DNA of 64,000 nt. Origin: Sipunculus nudus. Taxonomy: Eukaryota > Annelida > Sipuncula > Golfingiida > Sipunculidae. Positions 1 through 24,545 of the stretch are shown here, in pieces. The DNA is taken from positions 64,523,176-64,587,175 of the forward strand of contig CM049316.1 of the NCBI GenBank assembly GCA_026874595.1, in the 5' to 3' direction. Under the pieces are notes generated by a model that saw only the letters and a program-made list of their open reading frames with translations, searched no databases and was not told where the DNA came from. Position numbers and translations under genes: made by a program. Every line of letters starts with the position of its first letter. The stretch's first letter is position 1.

Positions 1-340
1 TAGTGCTTACAGGAAATGACAGTTGATTCAGAATCATTAAACTTAGAAGGACAAACAAACCTGATCACTTTATAATATATAACTTTATATGATTTCTTTT
101 TATTAATTCCCCCCCCCCAAGTTTATACATGTTATATATTTGCAATATAACATATACATTATAATATATAAGTTGATTCATTTATTTTCTTTAATGTTAC
201 ATTAAAACCACATGGCATTTTCTGGACTAAAGGACAAATTTAAAAAAAAAGCTTTGTACATTGTAGTGGAACCAATTTTTCAATTCAGGAAATACAGTTC
301 AAACAATAATAATTATTGCATTACGACTGGTGTATACTGA

Positions 341-371
<31 letters not shown>

Positions 372-901
372 TGATGCATGGGGGAGTGATATGAGAATAT
401 CTGTACACATGTGACAGCAGGGGTGATCCCCAGTGATGCATTGCTAATCTGGAGCTTGACAATGCATGTGAATACAAAACAGCCTTAAACAATAATTAGC
501 CTCGTTTTTGAGCTTTTATTTTCAAATTTCAGACGGACTGACGACGGACAGTGGATCATAACTATAGCTCAGATGACTTATAATCAGCTGAGCTAAAAAT
601 AGGAGTGTCGGAATATAAGATAATGTCGATTATTGACACGTGATATTCAGTAAAGAATTTGATTTTATTCCAGTGGAAGAAATATATTAATGTCTGAAAA
701 ATCTTTAAAATGAAAAGTCACATAAAATGACAAATGGTACTTCCTTACCAGCACGATCTGGATTTAGGGGGGTCGGTATTTTACTATGAACGAGGATGTC
801 CCGCTCCTAGGGTCGTTTTGTGAATTCAAGCGCAAAAGTCTTGCTGGTAGGGTCGTTTTGCGAATCCAAGCCTTTAGCCAAGTACCAAAAATTTACCTGA
901 A
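1..901. other. Intergenic, low-complexity and repeat ends
   Basis: No gene seen. The stretch holds a C run (109-118), a short GT run passing into a 16-base G run (about 341-371), and a repeat end at 530-600 built on GACGGAC units followed by an ATAGCTCA...TGAGCTAAAAA motif. The same kind of GACGGAC-to-AGCTCA end recurs near 32500. Confidence 0.4.
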
Positions 902-1200
902 TTGAAAGGAAGTTTCATACATCCCATGACAGCGCTATACCCAAGGACTGTAAAATCGCCCTGGGGAACTTGGTTAAGGTCACGGTTTGTTGGGAAAGAC
1001 CAGACAATGCAGTGGAAAACGTCCATCAGTGGCTTAAAACTGTCCCTTGATGACATTCCTGAATCCGGATCATGTGCCAGATCCAAACCAAAATCTAATC
1101 GATTCTCCATTAGCCCATTCTCAAAATTCCTTGAAAACATCATAAGACTCCGTTTCGAAGTTATGTTGTGAACAAACACACAGAAACACACACGAACGTG
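902..1200 (+). repeat. Interspersed SINE-like repeat, 5'-truncated copy
   Basis: The core GAATCCGG(A)TCATGTGCCAGATC...CAAAATCTAATCGATTCTCC and the terminal ACACACGAACG are shared with copies near 36170-36440, 46130-46400 and (inverted) 56440-56760. Reading frames on both strands here are shadows of the repeat. Confidence 0.65.
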
Positions 1201-2456
1201 GATGAAAGCAGAGCCTCCGGGCAGCAGCAATAATGCATTGTGGGTGTTAACGCTACCACTCCCAGTTGAGGTGGTTCTAATGTTAATATTCCCTCCTTTT
1301 TTTACGTCTAAATATTATGACTTGCTGGAGTTATTAAATATTATATAATGGTAGAGACTGGTCCCGGCAGCATCTAACACTAGACTTGACAGTGTTAGGG
1401 CCTTTCACCTGGCGGCAAAACATGTAACTAATTTATACCAGTACAGAAGTTCATCACGTCTATATAATACTAAATAAGCAGGAGATTAATATTTACTTTA
1501 TAAACTAAAGTGGCAAATGTATTTACGGTACGGTAGGTTTGTATTATGCTGTTATAACAACTTTTTAGTAATGACATTACATGTTTGTTATATTTATTAA
1601 TGAATAAATTTTAAATTTTCATACATTTGGAACTATGGCCTTTTCAAGTATTCCAGAAAAAGAGTATTTCTTCTTCTACAAGGTAGTCTAAGAGGGGGAC
1701 TGCCTTCGATTCAGGGAACCAGGTTCACATACACTTAATATTCTCATTGTTGTAATTACTGGCAAGGTGACAGAGAATTTACTAAAGAAGTTGAGACAAC
1801 ACAGTTCATTTTTCACAAGAAAAAAGATAACATTTTAGATATATACAGTTTTAATACTATAGCACTTCATTCATTAAATGGCAGTCGGCTAATGATATCT
1901 GAATTGCACTTCATTTCAACATTCCACCGTGTCTGTGTCACAGTTTTTGGATTAATATAGTTATATAACAGATAACCAAGAGATTACCAGTACATACAAT
2001 GACATGACTTTCTTAAAACTGTATTTTTTCCTCTACCAGTTTAATCACATATTAACCAAAACCTCTTTCCTCTGCAGGTCTCAAGTAAAGTTCAATATCA
2101 TAACAGAAAATGCTACTAACCTTGGTATTACATAAAATTAACTTTTATAAGGTTTTTTCATTATAATTATTTAATTGAACATTGTGCCTTAAAAGTAATT
2201 TGCATAAACAACTGCACTTTTCTCAGATGTCAGACTTCTTAAATAACAATAATAATACAATTTATTATTAATGGTATCATATTTTTTCAAGTTAACATGA
2301 AGAAAGACTTCATCAGTTAGCAAGGTTTTTTGAGAAAAACAATACCATAACAATATAATAGTAAAATAACACAATAGTATGGTAATAACAAAATTAGTAA
2401 GAATTTATACATGATGTTTTGCAAGCAAACCACAAGCAGGTGAAAAAATAGTTTAT

Positions 2457-2458
<2 letters not shown>
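1201..2458. other. Intergenic, nothing recognised
   Basis: AT-rich sequence downstream of RRAGA. I see no coding frame with plausible composition and no paired repeat ends. It could include part of the RRAGA 3' UTR, whose end I could not place. Confidence 0.35.

Positions 2459-2544
<86 letters not shown>
2459..2544. repeat. (AT)n microsatellite
   Basis: About 43 uninterrupted AT units abutting the left end of the MITE at 2545. Confidence 0.97.
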
Positions 2545-2547
<3 letters not shown>

Positions 2548-2960
2548 GGCTTTCAGGAACATGGGGCAGTCATCTCTGACGCTCGGAATCTCTTATGGAT
2601 GCTTGATTTTGAAGTTCAAGCGACCAGTGGGACGTTAATTTCTGGCTTAAGGATCTTGTATCAGTAAAAGACCACATTACTGGCTGCATGCTGCCTCAAA
2701 TGAACATGTCAATGGTGTAAACACTGAGATGATAACTGAGGCTTACATTTCGCCATAAGTAAATATTCATATAATGACATGAATTCTAATCATATAATGA
2801 TATGATAATTACATAAAATTCGAAAAAGAATATTACAGAACTCTTCAAAATTGGACACATATCGTCTCCCCTTAGGATGCTCTACACACAGATAGGACTC
2901 CACAAAATTTTTGCGTAAGCATCCCAGACTCTTAATATTTTCTTCCTGTTGAAAGCCCTG
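2545..2960. mobile_element. 416 bp MITE with CAGGGCTTTC termini and TA duplication
   Basis: The left end reads CAGGGCTTTCAGGAA and the right end, inverted, reads CAGGGCTTTCAACAGGAA. Each side is bordered by TA, as expected for Tc1/mariner-type insertion. There is no coding capacity. It sits between an AT run on the left and a GT run (about 2967-2993) on the right, about 310 bp beyond the RRAGA stop codon. Confidence 0.7.
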
Positions 2961-3002
<42 letters not shown>

Positions 3003-3272
3003 AAGAAATAAATAACTGAATTTTACTCCAATTTACTGAAACCACAATTTGAGCTATCTGTACTACTTGTACGTTATGCACCAAATAATAGCTAGCTGGC
3101 ATTTGTATTTAAATAGATATATGAATATGTTTATATACATAATATTATGTTTATCTGGCTGCTTTCTATATTTTGTAATCATATTTTCTTCATTTCTTTA
3201 TCTATGTACATCCCTGAACCCTTCCCTCTCCTCAGCCTCCTCTGGCCTGGATTCGTCTCTCTTCTTGAGCTT

Positions 3273-15730
<12,458 letters not shown>

Positions 15731-15821
15731 GGTTAATGGATTTTCCTCACGATGACAGATTGAGTCAAACTTGGAGAAATCGATAGAAATTCCGTCTTCT
15801 GCAATAACAGTCAGCCTGATG

Positions 15822-15955
15822 TCATGTGATATGGGGGGGGGGGGGGATCACGCTAAAACACGGAGAGCACTGGTGAAAACCTGGAGCTGTGATACATTGC
15901 CTTCCAACCAGGACGTAGTAGTCACGTGAACTTGCCATCCAACTGGATCACATGA
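15822..15955 (-). promoter_or_regulatory. RRAGA upstream region with three MiT/TFE-type E-boxes
   Basis: Three TCAYRTGA words lie just upstream of the RRAGA start codon: TCATGTGA at 15822-15829, TCACGTGA (in GTCACGTGAA) at 15922-15929, and TCACATGA at 15948-15955. GTCACGTGAC is the CLEAR element of lysosomal genes bound by TFEB/TFE3/MITF, and TCATGTGA is the MITF M-box (established knowledge). Regulation by this route is inference. A G run at 15833-15846 interrupts the region. The transcription start is not known. Confidence 0.45.
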
Positions 15956-15960
15956 TCATT

Positions 15961-17169
15961 ACTAATCATTACGTTGAGACGGAAGATCAACAGGTTCAAA
16001 TGTATAATCCCAGGCCACGGGCATGAACAGGTGCCATTTGGTAAAACTAAAACAATTTTACAAAAATTCCGAAGGCATGAATCAGTTAATTATTTATTGG
16101 TTCATTAATATCTTATATATATTCATTTAAGTGGACAAGTTATTGTTAAAAAAAAATTATATATTAATTCCTAATACATGCAGTGTATATATTTATATTT
16201 AACCTGCCTACGTACGTACTGCAGACCTAACATGGAAAATGATATAGATCCCGGCTCAGGAAATATCAGCCCAACAGCCGAGTGTGCCCCTCCCTCCCCG
16301 GATCCGTACTCGCAACGTGTACCACCAATGACAGTTTCGAGTCGGGGGTTTGATGCAGTAAAATTTTACTAATTGCCAGATTTCAGCCCTAAATAACATT
16401 GTGACGTCATAATGGTTACCATAGTGACGAACATTGCCTTAGGCTAAATTCACAAACCTTGTTGCAACAGACCCAAGAATAATTTGCTTACCTGGCAGTG
16501 ATACATATACCTATATGGTTTTCATGCCATGAAGTCACGCAATATGTATATATCATTTTATCATGTTCATGTACATGAATCTGTACACAGGGTTCCAACT
16601 GGTTTTAACTGCCTGTCAAGTCACTGCGCTGCATGGTTCCTGAGGTTTTGGGCATGGTTATGTATATAAAAGTGCATGCCAACTCATGAATAACACTGTG
16701 TGTATTACTCAAGCTGCTTTCACGCTAGTTTAAAGGGACATCAATTTAGGACATTTTACTCGAGTGCTCAGACTGGGCAAAACGCCGTATCAATTTTTTC
16801 GGTAAAGAAAGCAGATTTCACTAAGACTGATATTCATTTATAAACGTGTGTATGTAATCGTGACCAGCAAACACCTACGGTAACTTGCAAATATGTTCTT
16901 CGTTTTAAAATACGTATTTTATAAGTGTTAACTTATGCATACTTCAGGAAAAAAGTAAAGAAAAGCATATTCATGATCATTAGTCACTATTTGGCTTCAA
17001 ACGTATATATCTCTACTATGATAAAACATGTTGGCATATAGAATCAAATGCATGCTTTCGGGTGCTATCACGTGTTAGCCTTCTTTGGCATCACATTATG
17101 CCTAAAATGACGATATCATTTTTTTAAACCAGACCTGACATTACACTGTAAACATTGGGTTGTCCCATA
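15961..17169. other. Upstream of RRAGA, nothing recognised
   Basis: AT-rich with no plausible coding exon. Short AT stretches near 16115 and 16540. It may contain untranslated first exons or distal promoter of RRAGA, which cannot be seen from sequence alone. Confidence 0.35.
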
Positions 17170-17612
17170 GGCGGATCCAGAGGGGGGCACAAGGCCGACC
17201 CCCCCCCCCCCACCACCACCTTTAGCTTAATTTCCATTAATTCTTTTCTTTGCTGCCTTGCATATCGTCCTTTTCAATCAAATAGTATTGTATCTATCAA
17301 TGCCATCAGAGATTTTAGGCCTATATCAAGTTAAGCCCCTTTCTAACCATTTCTCCAATAAACTTCTCCTGTGGCTGTAAACGTATAAATACCTCTTGGT
17401 TAATGGACTGTCAGACGCAACTCGCATCTGTTTCACAAACTTATGTTACAGTTTATATTACAATATTTTTTTTATGTAATTGGCATTATTTAGTCTCGTT
17501 TTGGCCCAAAAAAAACTATTAATTTTCGTACGTCAAGTAGCATTTTCAAGTGACATTATTTAGGATATGGGCAACAGAAATGCTGATAGAAGTAAGGGTT
17601 AAAGTATTGTCT

Positions 17613-18612
17613 TAAGCCGGGTTCACACTACAGACATGTGCTGGCAGACACTGGCCAGTGGTCACTTGGAGTCTGCTGACAGAGTGTTCAGACTGCAGAT
17701 TTGTGTCAGTGGACATGCATATATATATTTGTTTTGGTATGAGCTAAAATAGATGAAGTAAATACAACGGATAAAATATATAAATTCATCTTGTCAAATT
17801 ATTTCAAAATTAGGCCTACTTAGAGTGCGAATGGCAGTACAATGATCTGAAACGGTGAAATGGTATGGAGATAATTTTATATAGGAAATTTATATTTATA
17901 ATCACTCATTTAAAAAAATATTCACAGTGTAATGGAATACTGGGTTGATGAGAATTTCACTTTTTTAAACAGACCTGTATCCAATAATGTTGACCAGGAT
18001 TTTCAAAATAAATGGAATTTTTATACAGCAGTAAATGAAGATTCAGCTGAAATATTTATTAACCATATATTTCTCTATGTATATACATTATTTCTCATAG
18101 AAAACAATAAAGTGTATCGCTTAAAAATTTATTTTTGTCAGTGATAGTCCATAACTGTTCCTCTAAATTTTTATTCATCAAGGATCTCAATTTAATACTG
18201 TTCCTCTAAATTTTTATTCATCATGGATCTCACTTTAATAAACTCAGTTTTATTCATTCTTAAATCTTATCCTGAATAAATAGGAAACAATATCAAATAT
18301 CAATGATTAATATAGTAATGCAAAAGACTTTGAAAATACAAACTGTTGGTCTTAATATTACCTCTAATTTCACAATTATGCCCCTTATCTTCCCTCTTTG
18401 GCTGTATACACAGTGGATCTGTGCCTTGTAACCCATTAATACCTCATTAAGGTCTTATATGTTTCACCAGATGTGTCGTTGAGAATAGGACCATGCTCTG
18501 TTCCTCCCCGACATCAGGGAAAGTATCAGTTACATGTCCAACTTATGTCTTTGACCCGTTCACACAAGCAGATTTCTGGATGAAGACTGCACGTAGTGTG
18601 AGCCCGGCTTTA
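17613..18612. mobile_element. Nested 1.0 kb inverted-terminal element, TAAGCCGGGTTCACACTAC ends
   Basis: The left end TAAGCCGGGTTCACACTAC matches the inverted right end TAAAGCCGGGCTCACACTAC over about 19 bp. It is bordered by TTAA-like tetramers (TTAA left, TTTA right), so a piggyBac-type origin is possible. The interior is AT-rich and non-coding. Confidence 0.65.
18154..18239 (+). repeat. 43 bp tandem duplication
   Basis: Two 43 bp copies beginning ACTGTTCCTCTAAATTT differ at only two positions, so the duplication is recent. It lies inside the nested element. Confidence 0.9.
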
Positions 18613-19084
18613 CACTTGTGCCCCCTGTAGAGCAAAATCCTGGATCCGCCACTGTGTTCAAACTCCCAAATATGGTAACCCTATCACGTGACACAGTTTG
18701 AACATGGGGAAAGTGTTAATATGGGAAATGGTTATAAAAGGAAATATGTTCCATGTGAGGGGTATTTTGCCTCCTCCAAAATTAATACGGAATCTGGACT
18801 GTAAATTAAGCATTTTGATTCACTTCTCATAGTATATATGTAAAGGGGCCTGTACTTTTCATGAATATTTGGCTCCTGCTGAAATCACTAAACCTCCCTG
18901 GGTCTTGGTGTACTGAAGAATACCCCTATATATTCATACATATACATATTAAAACGTAAATAAATGTTCCTATACAATAAAATACCCAATTAATATAATT
19001 TCAAGCACTTTTAGTATGAAGCAACAGACAGAACTGTAAATATCAGACTCATTGTCCCAGACAATTAGGCCCTAATTTATGAAT

Positions 19085-19310
19085 GCAGGAATCTTACACT
19101 TGGGAGCAGGGAGGGACAAAGGATTTTTCTTCAGGGGGGGGGGGGGACCCAGGAAGACTAATTAGGACACTTTAAAAATGATTTTCAGGTCCTCAAAAAA
19201 GGGGAGGGTCTAGTCCACAAAAACAAACAAACAAAAAAATTACCCTTTAGAACGGTTGAGGATGCTGAAAATGGGGGGAGGGCTCCTGCAGAGGCTAAAT
19301 TGTGATTTTA
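19085..19310. repeat. Partial copy of the GGCGGATCC-ended repeat with G run
   Basis: Contains a 13-base G run (19134-19146), then CCAGGAAGACTAATTAGGAC, then GGTCCTCAAAAAAGGGG and GGGTCTAGTCC. The same order of blocks is seen at 31260-31380 and, inverted, at 48920-48995. Confidence 0.5.
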
Positions 19311-20734
19311 AATAATATTTTATTATTACCCATTTAAAGAGTATTTAATTTTAACCATTTAAACTTTACTTTTTTTTTTTTTTTGTGTGTGTGAGAGAGA
19401 GAGACAGAGACAGGGGAGGGGGGACATCATAATGACTCATTAAAATATTTACAAAAGAAAATTGCTGGAGAAACGAAATAAGAGAAAATAAACTGGAAGT
19501 CATTTCGGAATTAGAAAACTGAAGGTAAGAGAAAAGAGGGAAGTTTATTATGTTTATCTATATATGACATACTAATAAACAACTAATAAACAACTAATAA
19601 ATCAAATAAAAGACAAACATTACACAAATAATGGAGCCACAGAAAGAACCTCTTTTATTTACTAGTTTAATCATCTGCAGCCAGGATTTAAGGCGTATTT
19701 GGATATTTAAGAGTGTTAATTTTCTTCTGTGTTATACTTGTTCCGTTCTTTACATGTATTGTTTCACCTATTTTCCGGAGCTTAATATGAATATTATTTT
19801 ATAGGGGTTTACCCATTCATTTAATATCTCGAGAGTCCACGATATCCAGTGATTCTTTTATGAAATGTAAACGTCAGACGCAGATATTTGACAATTTATG
19901 AAATTTTGTTTTGTTTTGTCGACAGTTAAATCTAGTGTTAATCTCTAACACGAGATGGCGTCACCAGTCATTTTGGTAAGGATGTTCAGGTAAATGATAC
20001 TAAATGTGCTCATTTGCGTACAGGTCATGCAGGTAACATTTTCTAACATCTAATGGTAATAATGCCAGTGTACGTGTCCAGTTTCAACCCAATGAATTAG
20101 TCATATGATATGCCACTAGATGACATCACCAGAGTAAACGCCCATGTCAGTTAATCACCAGCCACTAAAGTTCTAATAACGAATTGCCGTTTATATATAT
20201 ATTCATCGAATCAATATATTTTACTTATTTTAATTTAAAATATACCTTGCAGGTTTATCGTTTTTATATAATATAGATGTGTTGAAACTTTTTTAAATCG
20301 ATATTTTATTCTTTTCACTTAAAGAGACTAACTGTTAAAAATCCATAATTTTACGTTTGCAAATACTTGCCTAAAATTTAATTACATTTGAACGGTCAAA
20401 AGACATATTTTGATGTCTTGACTTTAAAGTACACCAGCTGGCATGTATGTGTGTTTCCACAGTAAAAGGAGAGAGGCATTTGTCAGTTATTCTGATTTAT
20501 TTAAGAAAAAAATAATCATTCATTAATTTATTCAAATTATATCAAAGAGAAAAAAGAGTCACACATGACACCTTATTGTTTTCACTTAAAAAAATTGACA
20601 TAACAGTTTTAAAAATTTAGTTAAAGTAATTTAATTTAAATTTTATTACAAATTACGTTACTGATTTAAAATCAACTATCAGCCATTTAGCCCTTAAATC
20701 TTATGACAAAATTGCAAGACAAATATGGTGGGAT
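19311..20734. other. Nothing recognised except short runs
   Basis: Poly-T (19371-19384) and a GA-rich stretch (19392-19412). Otherwise AT-rich without coding signal. Confidence 0.35.
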
Positions 20735-20935
20735 GGGGGGGGGGGAATATTGAAGTTTGTTGAAATTGAGTTTCCTTTATACATGAGATGATTAACACCC
20801 CCCCCCCCCCCCCGCTGATAGGGGTTGATGAGGTTTTTTTTTTTTCTTTATCGATATTTTGGTACAGATTTTTTTTTTTGGGGGGGGGGGGGAGGGCGGG
20901 GCAAGCGGAGGCGGGGGAGGGGAAGGGGGGATATG
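20735..20935. repeat. Cluster of G, C and T homopolymers
   Basis: An 11-base G run near 20736, a 16-base C run (20798-20813), T runs, and a 13-base G run (20880-20892) within 160 bases, followed by a G-rich stretch. The flanks lack readable element ends. Confidence 0.8.
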
Positions 20936-21477
20936 TAAGAGGGATCTCTAAGGTCTTCAGGAATGCAAAACCGTCGACAAGATTTTTTTCTGTCTTTTCG
21001 TGTTCGCACCTCCATCAATACTGATTCAAAAAGCTTGCCTTGGGTAACAGTAATAGTCTCAGATCACGGTTTCAACGGTTGTGACTCTCCGGCCCCATCT
21101 CACAGTCAGATTGCAGACCTCACGCTTCTGTTTGCCTTTTTGATATATTAATATTAATTCACTTATTTTACATAATACGTTCTTACAGAAAGGACCTGTT
21201 AATAAAAGTTGAAAAGTTGTAACTGTAGTATTGCAGCTGAATCAGTTTTACGAATCTTATGAACCCCCGTTTGCTCCCGCGATAAATGGGGCAATTACGG
21301 GAGAGCCTTGAGATCTGTCCTACTGTCTCAAGAACAGTTATTGGCTCTGGAAGTAAAGACGCTTGCGGCATATTCTCGGGATTAAAATTTCATTTTACAG
21401 TATTTCGCGAGGGTTCCATTTATCCGAGCTCATAAAATACTGTGGTTGCCTTTTTGTTTGTGAGGTTTTTTTTTATT

Positions 21478-22221
21478 TTTCGCGATATTCGCGATAGGAG
21501 AATTATCGCGAAAAATGAAACCTTCGTGAGTAAGAGGTAAAATTGAAAAGGCAAAATCGAAGGCAAAATTGAAAATTAAAAGGTTGATACTATGAATAAA
21601 AAATGATCATATATGCTGAAATATTGCTATTTTAAATCATATCAGATTTTTCCTATTGTTTGCCATTAACAAACAATATTTTTGTTGATAAGCTTTTGTG
21701 CACACAATATTTGATAAAGTTAATTCACTTAATTACGGTAATACAATGTGTATGGGTATTTTGTATTGTGACATCGCGAAAATGGACCCCTCGCCAAACA
21801 ATGAAAACAGTGAAAATCGCAATTTTAACCCCACAAATATCACGGTAGTCACCTGCCAAGAGTATATGCATCAATATATGATTTATTTAATATGCGCACA
21901 ATATTTTAACAATTTGACGAAGAAAATACCAGGGGAGCAACGAAGAATTGCATGGCAGTTCTTATTCGTTTTTAAATGGATTAAAGATCTGATATTATTT
22001 TCCATATCAATATTTAATGTACGAACATAAATGATTTATAAATATTTATACTATCAACTTTTTTTTGCTTTCGATGATTGGCGTTACATGGAGGCATGGA
22101 TAACGTACATGATATGGCAGTAAAGCGGTAGTATAAATGATTTCATATGTGTAGATTGAGCGTCTTATTCACGAGGCTTTTAATTTCGCGATAAAATCAA
22201 TTTCGCGAATATCGCGAAATT
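21478..22221. mobile_element. ~744 bp element with CGCGA-rich inverted ends
   Basis: Left arm 21478-21535 (TTTCGCGATATTCGCGATAG, then TTATCGCGAAAAATGAAACC, then TTCGTGAGTAAG). The inverted right arm 22162-22221 reads TTTCGCGATATTCGCGAAAT, then TTATCGCGAAATTAAAAGCC, then CTCGTGAATAAG. The arms pair over about 55 bases. The 110-codon frame at 21698-22030 lies inside and looks non-coding. Confidence 0.6.
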
Positions 22222-22954
22222 TGAATCCTCCTGAACAAAGATTCATACACAGTATTCCTAGCTCCATGTATGTTTATATAATAATCTAAAACCCACAGGC
22301 TTAACCGACAATATCTCCTTATTTGCTAGAACGTCCAACGGAGGCCATCATGGACATATCTTTAAAAAAAAAACTTGATGGGACAATCCATGATTGAAAG
22401 TTGTTTCGTTATAATTTTTTTCTATTTATGACTTCGAATCGCGTACGTAAACTTTCTAAGTATATAATCCCTCACCAGTTATGTAATTCAACGTCATTCA
22501 ATGTTCCCCACCAACTATAGCTCATGGCTAATCTTTCAAAAATGAATGACAGTGTTAAAATGAGAACGGAAACGCAATTACATCCGGTCTTGACACTAGG
22601 AAATAACAATACTGTCGGAGCGCGCGTGGACCAATCTGGCGGAGAGAGTGATCGAGCCGGGAAGAATGGGGGCACAGACAGCAGGATGGGCTGATAATTT
22701 CATGAAGAACTCGTATAGCCCGGACTGCCAGACGACGATCTGTCATTTAGATTGTTGACACATACCGACCTGTACACAATATATTTGTATGTACTGTGCC
22801 TTACGGGTGTCATGTAAACTGTCCCTGTGTTTTCCGCCTTTTAACGATGATGGATAAAATTGTAAAACTGTATGCCTGGTGAAGCACCTGTCAGCAGGTC
22901 TTGAAAACTTAAATCGTCTTTAAAAACCTCAATTTGTGAGACAGGTCCTTCTCA

Positions 22955-22955
<1 letters not shown>
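22222..22955. other. Moderately CpG-rich interval, no gene called
   Basis: 22500-22760 is richer in GC than its surroundings. On the minus strand an ATG at about 22524 reads MSYSWWGTLNDVELHNW then a stop, with a GTGAGG donor-like word. This is not enough to call a first exon. Confidence 0.25.

Positions 22956-22992
<37 letters not shown>
22956..22992. repeat. (ATT)n microsatellite
   Basis: About 12 ATT units ending where the possible LTR begins. Confidence 0.95.
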
Positions 22993-22993
<1 letters not shown>

Positions 22994-23670
22994 GTTACAG
23001 GCGTCTCTTTTATTGTGTGCAGCAGTCTTACATGTGTCTGTGTAGCGCATTGTCCGTTCCCATGGGAGACGCGCGAGCTGGCCAGGCCCGCGTGTGGGGT
23101 CTGGTGTGTAGAAACACAGCGTTCTTTGTTCTAGTATGTTCTTTTGGCGTGTGTATTATGTATTGTTGGGTTGTTTTGTTTTGTTAGTGAAATGGAAAGT
23201 TCTCGGCTTGAGGTGAAAAGTTATAAATAAAGGGCTGTGTTTAGAGCCGAGAGGGAGAGAGAGAGATATATATTCCAGCGGACACGGACGAGTGTGAGTT
23301 AGTTTTTGACCTGTCCGATAATTGGAGTAGTGTAACGGATTTTACGAACTCTATAGTGCGGCCTGTCTCCAGTTTGCTTTCGGGATTATTTCAAGAGCTT
23401 TACTTTGGACTATTTGAACTGTTGACGTGGATTATTGGTTTTAAAGGACTTGTTGTCGCTGTGACAGTGGTGGTATCCAGGTAATGTACACTTTATGTAT
23501 TATACTGTGTAATTGTATTGCTTTGCTGTTGTACTGTTGTTATACTATGTAATTGTACTGATTTAGTACATGAAAGGGTTGTTTTAAGAATAAATTATAA
23601 TTATTTGTTTACAAAAACCTCTGACTTCTTTATTCATTCCCCTGGACATTTAACGATGCCTAGTGTTACA
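22993..23670 (+). mobile_element. Possible solo LTR, TG...CA
   Basis: Begins TGTTACAGGCG and ends AGTGTTACA. It has a TATA-like TTATAAATAAAGG at about 23220 and a poly-A signal AATAAA at about 23590, in the order expected of U3-R-U5. A GTGGTGGTATCCAGG word at about 23467, after TGTGACA, resembles an LTR end plus primer-binding site, so an alternative end at 23466 is possible. No 5 bp target duplication is seen and no internal retroelement frames are nearby. Confidence 0.35.
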
Positions 23671-23784
23671 GAATCTAATTTTTATTTATCTCCGTAACAA
23701 AATTTATGCTCGTCACGACTACATGATCTGTTGATATTAGGTTCCGTAACATTATTAAGATCACAGTTATGATTAAAATAAAAA

Positions 23785-23823
23785 TAATGAAAATAATAAT
23801 AATGATAATAAAAGTAATAATAA

Positions 23824-23871
<48 letters not shown>

Positions 23872-23936
23872 AAAAGTGGTCGTTAATTTGAGGCGGTCGC
23901 TAAACTGAGATGGTTGTTAGACAAGGTTTTACTGTA
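23785..23936. repeat. (AAT)n microsatellite plus MITE end
   Basis: About 85 bases of mostly AAT units, then GGTCGTTAATTTGAGGCGG and related words, ending in GACAAGGTTTTACTGTA. Ends reading TACAGTAAAACC next to GGTCGCTAA-type units are typical of an invertebrate MITE. The other end was not found. Confidence 0.4.
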
Positions 23937-24117
23937 AAAAAGTGAATTAAAATATACAACGTTCATTTGGCAAGGAAAGGAAAGTTCATTATATCATGCT
24001 GTTTTCTACATCCCTTTCAAGTTTATTTTTAATTTATCTTGTTGAATATCTATTCTCATCAAAGAGAAGAGTTGCTTGCCAGAAGCTTAATGGGAGAAAT
24101 ATTGAATTCAAAAACAT

Positions 24118-24545
24118 ATTGTATATGAAACTATATGAGGTTAATGAAGCACATTTCTGGCTTTTTAAAATGATATGCTGCAATTAAATTGTATACGAAA
24201 CTAAGTAAAGTTAATGATGCACAGGTCTGGTTTTTAGATTTGTTTGAATGAAGCAAAATGTTAGATCTGTTAAATTACAAAACGGTATATGCAATTAAAT
24301 CGTAAAGGAAACTAAAGCAGGTTAATGAAGCACTATTTATAGGCTTTTTAAAAACATATTCGGCGATTAAATGTAATCTGAAAATAATGAAGGTTAATGA
24401 TGCACAGATCTGGCATTTAGCCAAAGATTTGTCTGAATGAAACATAATGTGAGATCTGTTGAACTCAAAAACATGTCCAGCATTTTATATTGCATACGAA
24501 ACTAAAGCGGGTTAATGAAGCACAGCTCTGGCTTTTTACACAAAG
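24118..24545 (+). repeat. Degenerate tandem repeat, GGTTAATGAAGCAC units
   Basis: Five diverged units share (C/G)GAAACTAAAGxxGGTTAATGA(A/T)GCACA and TCTGGCTTTTTA blocks, starting at about 24120, 24190, 24300, 24370 and 24485. Long and short spacings alternate. Non-coding. Confidence 0.65.

Larger units (their letters stand above)
17170..18650. mobile_element. Outer MITE with GGCGGATCCAG ends, interrupted
   Basis: The left end reads GGCGGATCCAG then GGGGGCACAAG; the right end, inverted, reads GGCGGATCCAGGATTTTGC then GGGGGCACAAG. The matching order on both sides shows one inverted-terminal element. A 13-base C run (17199-17211) follows the left end. A 1.0 kb element is inserted within it (17613-18612). 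Relatives occur at 19085, 31232, 45243 and 48836. Confidence 0.65.

Noticed and set aside
874-1230. 118-codon minus frame similar to one at 36121-36492
   Set aside because: Both fall in copies of the same SINE-like repeat. The likeness is nucleotide-level.
22472-22530. Possible first exon MSYSWWGTLNDVELHNW with GTGAGG donor on the minus strand
   Set aside because: No downstream exon continues it and the frame closes at once. RagA exon 1 was sought here and found instead at 15719-15730.
22936-23187. 83-codon frame with a poly-Tyr stretch
   Set aside because: Starts in the ATT microsatellite and runs into the possible LTR. Not a gene.
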